DNA from: Thalassia testudinum
Taxonomy: Eukaryota > Streptophyta > Magnoliopsida > Alismatales > Hydrocharitaceae
Length of the DNA: 64,000 bases
Direction of reading: 5' to 3'
Assembly: GCA_037157565.1 (NCBI GenBank)
Contig: JAZHRO010000073.1
Span: 19,598,501 to 19,662,500, forward strand
Under the pieces are notes generated by a model. The model worked only from the letters and a program-made list of their open reading frames with translations. It had not been told where the DNA came from and did not search any database. The first letter of the stretch is position 1, and each line of letters opens with the position of its first letter. The position numbers and the translations under genes were made by a program. Of the stretch, positions 57,410 to 64,000 are shown in pieces.

Positions 57410-58286
57410 CATTCATTAAAAATATAAATTTTTTTAATTCAGAGAGACTAATGGGTTAAAATTGCTCAAAAATCGACTAAGTGTGGATAAGGAATGCGTA
57501 ATATATATGAAAAGAAAGGAAAAGAGTTAAGGAACTGAGAAGTTAAAAGAAGAGAGAAAAGGAAGAGTTAATAAAAGCTTAAGGAGTGAAGAAAAGATTA
57601 AGGAGAGGTTAAGATAAAGGCTAAAGAAGAAAAATAAGAAGAAAAGAAAGAGCTCTAGAAAGAGAGCAAAAGAATAAGAGAAGGAAGAATCAGTGAGTAA
57701 GAGGGAAATAAGAATGAAAACTTGAGAGAAATCAGATGTCTCTTTCATGCATTAGAAGTCTAATTTGTCCTTTTAAGATGTCTAGCTCTAGTTTCAGAAG
57801 TTTGATTTTAGGGCTGGAGTTATATTTAATATGTTTTGAGATTTTAATGTTGCAATAGGCATGATAATTCTTGTAATTTCATTTTAATGCCTTGTATTTT
57901 GTAATAAAAATTGTTCTATTTGGTTTTCAATGAAAAATATATCTTGTAAACTCATTTCTTTTCAAAGGAATATTGCATGTTTTTAATTGACTAATCTTGT
58001 ATGCTATATTCATGTGCTTAAAGTATTGTAATTATAATCTGATTAATTAATTGATTGTTACTTATTTATTAGAAGTTAATGGTGAATTAGGATTCAATTA
58101 TGCTTCCTAGTGAACGACCTGGACTCAACCAGTTAAAAAGAACTTAAAAATCTAAAATGTTAGCTTAACTTGACTCTATACTACATTTTCGACATAAAAT
58201 CGAGTTAACCTAAGTTACATTCTTATGCAATTAATTAAGTTTAATTAACTTAAGTAGTTGTGTTGAGAATTAACCAACCATTTTAA

Positions 58287-58304
58287 TGGTGCTGTTACCG
58301 GGGA
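58287..58304 (+). promoter_or_regulatory. Element VII: primer-binding site, decayed tRNA-Asp type
   Basis: TGGTGCTGTTACCGGGGA differs from the element I PBS by three transitions. It still forms GTTACC-GGGGA-GGTAAC (58294-58310), where both arms have changed together relative to GTTGCC/GGCAAC. Confidence 0.75.
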
Positions 58305-59266
58305 GGTAACTGTAATTTTTATTCGCCATTATTAGTAGTTTGTAAATAAATTCTTTTTACTAATTAGCTTTGTTTTATTTTGTTTCTATCTTCTTTTCAA
58401 GGATATCTTTGCGGGTATTCTCAGGAAAGGAGGTGGGTTTTCTATTTTCTATTTTTGTTTTCGTATTCCCATTATACATACCCATTGTGAGTATTTCTTT
58501 CTTAGTCTTTAGTGTAGATTTGCTTGTTGCATTTAATTAGAAAAATTAAAAAATACAAAAATACTCATCTTATCTGACTAGCAGCAGCATGTTAGGCATA
58601 TACTCCTAGGAGTGCATATTCCTGCTAGTATATACGCGATCTGACTCGGGATTTTATACTCTGTTATCTCGCATTAGCAGGAAAATACACGTAAAAAACC
58701 GCGTAGATCCCTGTCGTTGAAATTAAGCGAGACCATATATTGATTGGAAAGACAAAAAAGTGGTCACATTTACTTCTTTCTATCATTTTTTGTAAAAAAT
58801 TAACTGAAAAGAGGACTTATAAAACTCGTGACATATAATCTGTTTACAGATTGCATGCGGGTTTTTATCGAACATGTCTACTACATGCTATTGCATACAC
58901 AGTACGATCACTAGAGTCACATGAGTCTATATTTTCAACCTCTCCTCTTTACACCTCTTAGGGCTTTGGTCGAAGATCAACAAGTCTGTCTTACTACTAG
59001 AGCCCTGGGGAGCCAGTAGTGAGCGGTCTTGATCCCAGACCTTAGACCTTTGAGCCTTAAGGATACTTACCTGCATAGACACGTTCTAGGTTGCATATTT
59101 TGGATTAATAGTGTATTTGTTTGCATCAAATCTATTTTCTGCATATTCTAGGATTCTTCTTTTCCTTTGAAAAGAAGAAAAACCCCCTTTTGCACTGTTT
59201 TTGGGTCTTGCTTGCCGTTGTTTTTCCGCAGTGGCATGAGTGCCTTTGCACATTTTTTTCTGGTTT
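58305..59266 (+). other. Element VII: leader with conserved stem-loop
   Basis: CTAGCAG (58578-58584) pairs with CTGCTAG (58622-58628). The loop has AGCAT and TAGGAGTGCAT, as in element I (20879-20935). ACAGTACGATCACT near 58899 is also shared. No coding frame. Confidence 0.65.
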
Positions 59267-62200
59267 ATGCACGGGAGGCGATCCCTAAAACTGCCTCTCG
59301 TATCTCCTTTGACAGGTCTACCTAGACCGGTTGCACTGAAGCAACCAATTATTTTCTAGTCTGATACAAATACTTTTTCTGCATTTGATCCTATGGACCA
59401 AATGCAGAACCCGAATCCTGAGATCCCTTTTCTGGTCAGGGGAGATGTCGCCTTTTGATATCCATGAGGCGCTCCTAAGCTAGAATTTACAGATGCTCGA
59501 GCAGAACCGTCAAATCAATCTGTTGATGGCTGCTCTTCAGAACTTGTAGAACCTACAAACCCGTCTTCCTCCTTGGCTTGAAGCGGGTTTTGAAGACCCT
59601 GATTTCCCGAATCCACCTCGTCCTAGGCCTCTACTCCGAGATTACTTTAATCCTTCCAATGCACAAGTAGAGCCTATTGTTAGGATTCCCGTTGGGGAAA
59701 ACAACCCTGAGTTAAAGCCAAACATTATAGGTCTAATCCCACACTTTTACGGGTTTGCATCTGAGGATCTATTCCAACACATAGAAGATCTTCAAAATCT
59801 ATCTCAGACTCTTGGTCCTCGAAATTAGAACCAGGAAATCCTACTCATGAAGATGCTCTCCTTTAGCGTTAAGGATAAGGCTACCTATTGGTATAGAACG
59901 ATCGCATGACCTATATCTACTTGGGACGAACTCGAATTTGCATTCTTGAAGAAATTCTTCCCTATAGGTTGCACCAACGCATTAAGGTGAGCCATTACTA
60001 CTTTTACTCAGAATCAAGGAGAACCAATTCATGAAGTGTGGGAGCACTTTCATGAACTGCAAAGGAAATGCCGACATCATGACATCCCTTGCTGGAAACT
60101 CATGCATATCTTTTATTAAGGATTGCAAGAGGGCATTCGCAATCTGGTCGATGCCTCTTGTGGAGGAAATTTTCTGAATCGCAACGCAGAATCTGCATCA
60201 GAATTCGAAGGGATGGCGGAAAACTCGATCAACGCCTCAATGTTGCAATTCACGCGAGGAAACTTGCATCAAAATCTTCATCCAAACTTGCATTAGAAGG
60301 GCATTCACGAGATCGGAAATTCGTCCAGTTCTAGGGATTTAGAGATTATTGCAGAGAAATTGGAAAAAGTCGATATTGTAGTGAAGCATTTCGACGAGGT
60401 TCGAAATGCTATGAAGACTCTTACGCCTCTACTCGCTACTCAAAATCCCTCGCACTTACCTGCTTCACAAATTCCCGTGGGGAGGGAATTTGTGAATAAT
60501 CTAGATTCTAGAGATTCATCTTCCTTAGGTTTTCTATCCACTCCTGCACCAACCCAAGGAGGGACCTTTGTCCCACAATCTTTCCCACCTCTTTTCCCAC
60601 TTCCTATTTTTGCGGAAAACACTCCATATCCTTATGATTTGAACTCCATCCAGGGATTTACACCGAGATGGAACCCATATTCGAATACCTATAATCATGG
60701 GTGGCATAATCACCTTAATTTCTCTTGGTCTAACCATTCACAAAGATCATCATATCCGACTTAGACCAGGCAAACTCGCCTACATTGCTGTTTTAGCAAC
60801 CAAATGCAAGGCCATTTTACGTGAGTTCGCAAAACTACGCGAGGCCAAATAGAGACTTGTTGCTCGATCAGATTTTGCGGGCTGTGACTAAGAGCCCGCG
60901 ACAGAATGCTGAAACTCTTGCTGAGGTCCAACAGAAGTGTTCGGTAGAACTGGCTGACCTTAGGGGCCAAATCACGCAGTTAGTTGAGTCTCGTTAGCTA
61001 GGGGCCCTTCCATCCCAGCCAGTTCCAAACCCTAGGAATATCTAGCAGAGATTTCACCAGGTGGTCAAAATCCAAATTAGGGACAAGTCCACTTCCTTAA
61101 CCAAATACCCCTGAATCAGAATCCAAATCAGAATCCACCCTCTGCATCTCCCGACTACGAGTATCCAAATCAGCAGCAATCTTTTTTGACTCAAGGAGAC
61201 CAACCTCTACTCTCTAATATGTCTTTCCAGAATCAAGCATTTGCATCTTTAGCTTCTTCTTCGCATGCGGGTATTAACTCTGTTACAAATCACTGTGGGA
61301 CTTCCATTAGGGATCCAGTAGATCCATGAAACCTATCCCAAGACCCTAGTACATCTACAACTGCCCTTGCTTCTACACCTATAAGAGGTGACGCACCCAA
61401 TCCCGTGAATCTCGCTAATTTGCGAGATCAGCGTAATACCTCAGTAGAGCAGAAATCCAAGTCCCATTCCTAGAAGCACTGAAGAAATCTAGGAAACAAA
61501 AACAACCTGTTACATTAGATGAAGACTTGATTAAAATTTTTGAATAGGTACATATTAATATTCCACTCCTAGATTCTATGAAGCACATTCCAACTTACGT
61601 GAGATTTCTCAAGGAGTTGTGTACTCCTAAGTGTAAGTCGAGGAAAAGAAGCACTGTAGTACTCTCTGAGCAAGTGAGCTTTATTATTTCAAGTATGCTT
61701 CATTTGAAAAAGAAAGACTCAGGTTCTCCATTTATTTCATGTATAATTGGGGACCGGTGCTTTGATAGAGCCCTCCTAGACTTAGGAGCATCCATCAATC
61801 TCTTTCCTTCTTCTTTGATAGAACATTTTCAAATAGAAAATCTTAAGCCTACTAATGTGACTTTACAATTAGCTGATAGATCCATTAAGTCACCTAAAGG
61901 AATGTTGGAGGATATAATTGTAAGAGTTTGAGACTTTTATTTTCCTGTGGATTTTATTGTACTTGATATGGAAGTACCCGAATGCATTAGAGATATCCCG
62001 ATTATTCTAGGGAGATCCTTTTTGGCCATTGCGAAGGCCAACATAGATTGTGAATTTGGAAAGATTGAGTTAAAATTTGTGGAGAAGACAATTAAATTGG
62101 ACATATTTAGAGCTTCTCGAGGATTAGATTGCAAATGGATTGAGGAGATTAGATCTATTTCTATTCTTGAGGTTGACCCTAGTTCCTTAGAATTAGAAAA

Positions 62201-64000
62201 CACACCTTTTGATATCCTGTACCCTCAAGACAAAAACCCTCTATTAAAATCTCCATTCGATCCTGAATCTGATTCACACGACTCATTTCAACCACTTTTT
62301 GCGATCGAAATCCTGCCCCAAATTCTACTGATCTGACTCCTGTTTTTGAATTGAAGCCATTGCCTGATACTCTTAAATACGTCTATCTCGAACTCAATCA
62401 AACATACCCTGTAATCATCAATTCTCATCTATCTGAATCACAAGAATTAAAATTGATCGAGGTTTTGCATTATCATAAGAAGGCAATTGGGTGGACTCTA
62501 CACGACCTTACTGGGATTAGCCCCAATTACTGTACTCATCGCATCTATATAGAAGATGGAGAACGACCTTCAAGAGAAGCTCAAAGACGTCTGAATCCGA
62601 ATCTGAAGGAGGTTACAAAGAAAGAAATAATCAAGTGTCTAGATGCTGACATTATATATCTTATATCCGATAGCCCTTAGGTGAGTCTAATTCAAGTGGT
62701 ACCTAAAAAGGCAGGACTCACCATAATCAAGACCAAATCTGGAGAAACCATTCCCACACGAATTGCAAATTCGTGACAGGTTTGCATCGATTATTGCAAA
62801 CTCAACACGGTTACAAAGAAGGATCATTTTTCTCTGCTATTCATCGATTAGATCCTTGAGAGACTATCTAGTAACAGGTTCTTCTGCTTTTTGGATGGGT
62901 ACTCTAGATACAATCAAGTCATAATCCACCCTGAAGATCAAGAGAAAGCGACTTTCATCTGTCCTTTTGGAACCTTTGCTTTTCGAAGAATGCCATTTGG
63001 GCTTTGCAACACACCCGCGACTTTTCAGCATTGCATGTTAGCCATTTTTACTGAGATGGTAGGTGAATATATGGAGGTTTTTATGGATGATTTTTCACTC
63101 TTCGGGGAAACATTTGATATTTGTCTAGATAATTTGTTGAAGATTCTCAAAAGATGTATTGAAGTGAATCTTGTCCTCGGCTGGGAGAAGAGCCATTTTA
63201 TGGTTCCAGAGGGCATTGTACGTGGTCATCTCATATCTGAGCAAGGTATCCAAGTGATTGAGCCAACATCAATCAAATCTCAAATCTTCCAATTTCTGAC
63301 TCGATCAAGGGCATTCGATCATATCTCGGGCATGTTGGTTTTTATAGAAGATTCATTCTCGACTTTTCAAAGATTGCCTGACCATTCACAAACCTTCTCA
63401 CAAAGGACACAACTTTTGAGATGAGTGAGGAGTGTATATCTACATTTGAGACATTGAGAGATAGAGTTACACAGGCTCTTATCTTGCAACCTCCAAATTG
63501 GAATTTATCGTTTGAAATCATGTGCGCGCATCTAATTAAGCAGTTGGAGTTGTTTTGGGACAGAAAATTGAGAAAAATCCTATAGTGCTTTACTACGCTA
63601 GTAAGACCCTAAATGAATCACAAAGGAATTACACGATTATTGAGAAGGAATTGCTAACGATAGTATTTGGATTAGAAAAGTTCAGATCTTATATCCTTGG
63701 ATCTTGAATTATCTTGTACTCTGATCACTCAGCAATTAAACACCTTCTTTCTAAGAAGGACACGAAACCTAGGTTGATTAGATGGATATTGCTTTTGCAA
63801 GAATTTAACCTAGAAATTTGTGGTAAGGCGGGAGAACAGAATGTCGTTGTTGACCATCTTTCCCACCTTCTGAGAATATCGAATCATCTCCTCCAATCAC
63901 AGAATACTTCCCTAATGAACATCTCTTGACTATATCATCTGATCTTCCTTGGTATGCAGACATTGTCAATTATTTGGTTACACATCAATTCCCGCCTGAC
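59267..64000 (+). pseudogene. Element VII: gag-pol with many stops, truncated by window
   Basis: ATG 59267 opens MHGRRSLKLPLVSP. Gag core (about 59700-60290) reads LKPNIIGLIPHFYGFASEDLFQ with stops at several sites. 60360-60764 holds the PRWNPYSNTYNHGWHNHLNFSW motif. Protease 61578-61931 has LLDLGASIN. 62351-62680 is the RT N-terminal region; WVSP is broken by TGG-to-TAG near 62678. RT core 62891-63424 has FMDD, then loses frame. RNase H remnants include YTIIEKEL and DHSAIKHLL (63714-63929). The window ends before the integrase zinc region. Most of the readable stops are C-to-T or G-to-A changes of Gln, Arg or Trp codons. Confidence 0.9.

Larger units (their letters stand above)
55298..58280 (+). 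mobile_element. Element VII: 5' LTR (2,983 bp)
   Basis: Starts TGATGAGAGACTCATCATGG (palindrome) and ends ...TTAACCAACCA. The downstream part holds the USE/TATA pair (57086-57126), a canonical TATA box TATATAAATG (57311-57320), the structured element (57344-57409), a purine-rich tract (57500-57735) and U5 boxes GCTTCCTAGTGAACGACCTG (58103) and CTATACTACATTTTCGAC (58175). Short frames such as 56613-56933 are not supported. Confidence 0.82.
55298..64000 (+). mobile_element. Element VII: decayed Athila retrotransposon, cut by window edge
   Basis: 5' LTR 55298-58280, PBS, leader, gag-pol to the linker before integrase ([13 protein letters not shown]) at the right edge. The 3' LTR is not in view. 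Many stops and shifts; old. Confidence 0.88.

Noticed and set aside
1..64000. CRISPR arrays, bacterial operons or rRNA genes
   Set aside because: No regular spacer-repeat arrays, no prokaryotic gene organisation and no rRNA-like sequence were seen; the window is plant retrotransposon DNA.

Overview
The window looks like intergenic DNA from a large, repeat-rich flowering-plant nuclear genome. Nearly all of it is assigned to LTR retrotransposons, mostly Ty3/gypsy elements of the Athila type. The evidence is the gag motif [12 protein letters not shown], protease DLGASIN, reverse transcriptase FMDD, an HHCC/DDE integrase, primer-binding sites matching plant tRNA-Asp(GUC), and TG...CA LTRs with 5-bp target duplications. 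I recognise no host gene and cannot name the species.

Layout, left to right. 6-2697: minus-strand solo LTR (solo A) inserted in the pol of element II. 2698-8425: the rest of element II (broken integrase, 3' untranslated region, 3' LTR). 8426-10904: decayed fragments, including a coiled-coil pseudogene and an antisense integrase of another gypsy lineage. 10910-54658: an old minus-strand solo LTR (VI) with TSD GTGTG, now split into three pieces (10910-11434, 42060-42189, 53799-54658) by elements III and V. Element III (11435-42054) is a gag-protease-only element. It carries solo LTR B (11998-14693) in its 5' LTR, the complete young element I (16078-33511) in its leader, and a copia-type solo LTR (35621-37013) in gag. 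Element V (42190-53793) is a complete but decayed minus-strand Athila element. 54664-55297 is unassigned. Element VII (55298 to the right edge) is a decayed plus-strand Athila element cut off by the window at the start of integrase.

Element I is the only one that looks intact: an open gag-pol frame, all catalytic residues, an exact 18-nt primer-binding site, a PPT, and two 4,320-bp LTRs in which I found only three substitutions. Its enzymes could in principle serve element III, which has LTRs, PBS and PPT but no reverse transcriptase or integrase.

The most interesting signals are non-coding and recur in several divergent families. (1) A box resembling the plant snRNA upstream sequence element lies exactly 24 nt before a TATA-like box in four LTRs, the spacing expected of plant Pol III snRNA promoters. 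(2) A stem-loop with different arm sequences but preserved pairing is shared by the LTRs of I and VII. (3) A hairpin plus AAATCGTCCGCA module lies downstream of pol in I and II. (4) A CTAGCAG/CTGCTAG stem-loop lies in the leaders of I and VII. (5) A hairpin overlaps the PBS. (6) Family-specific palindromes sit at the first bases of most LTRs. (7) A tRNA-like segment lies in the LTRs of V and VI. All comparisons were made by eye.
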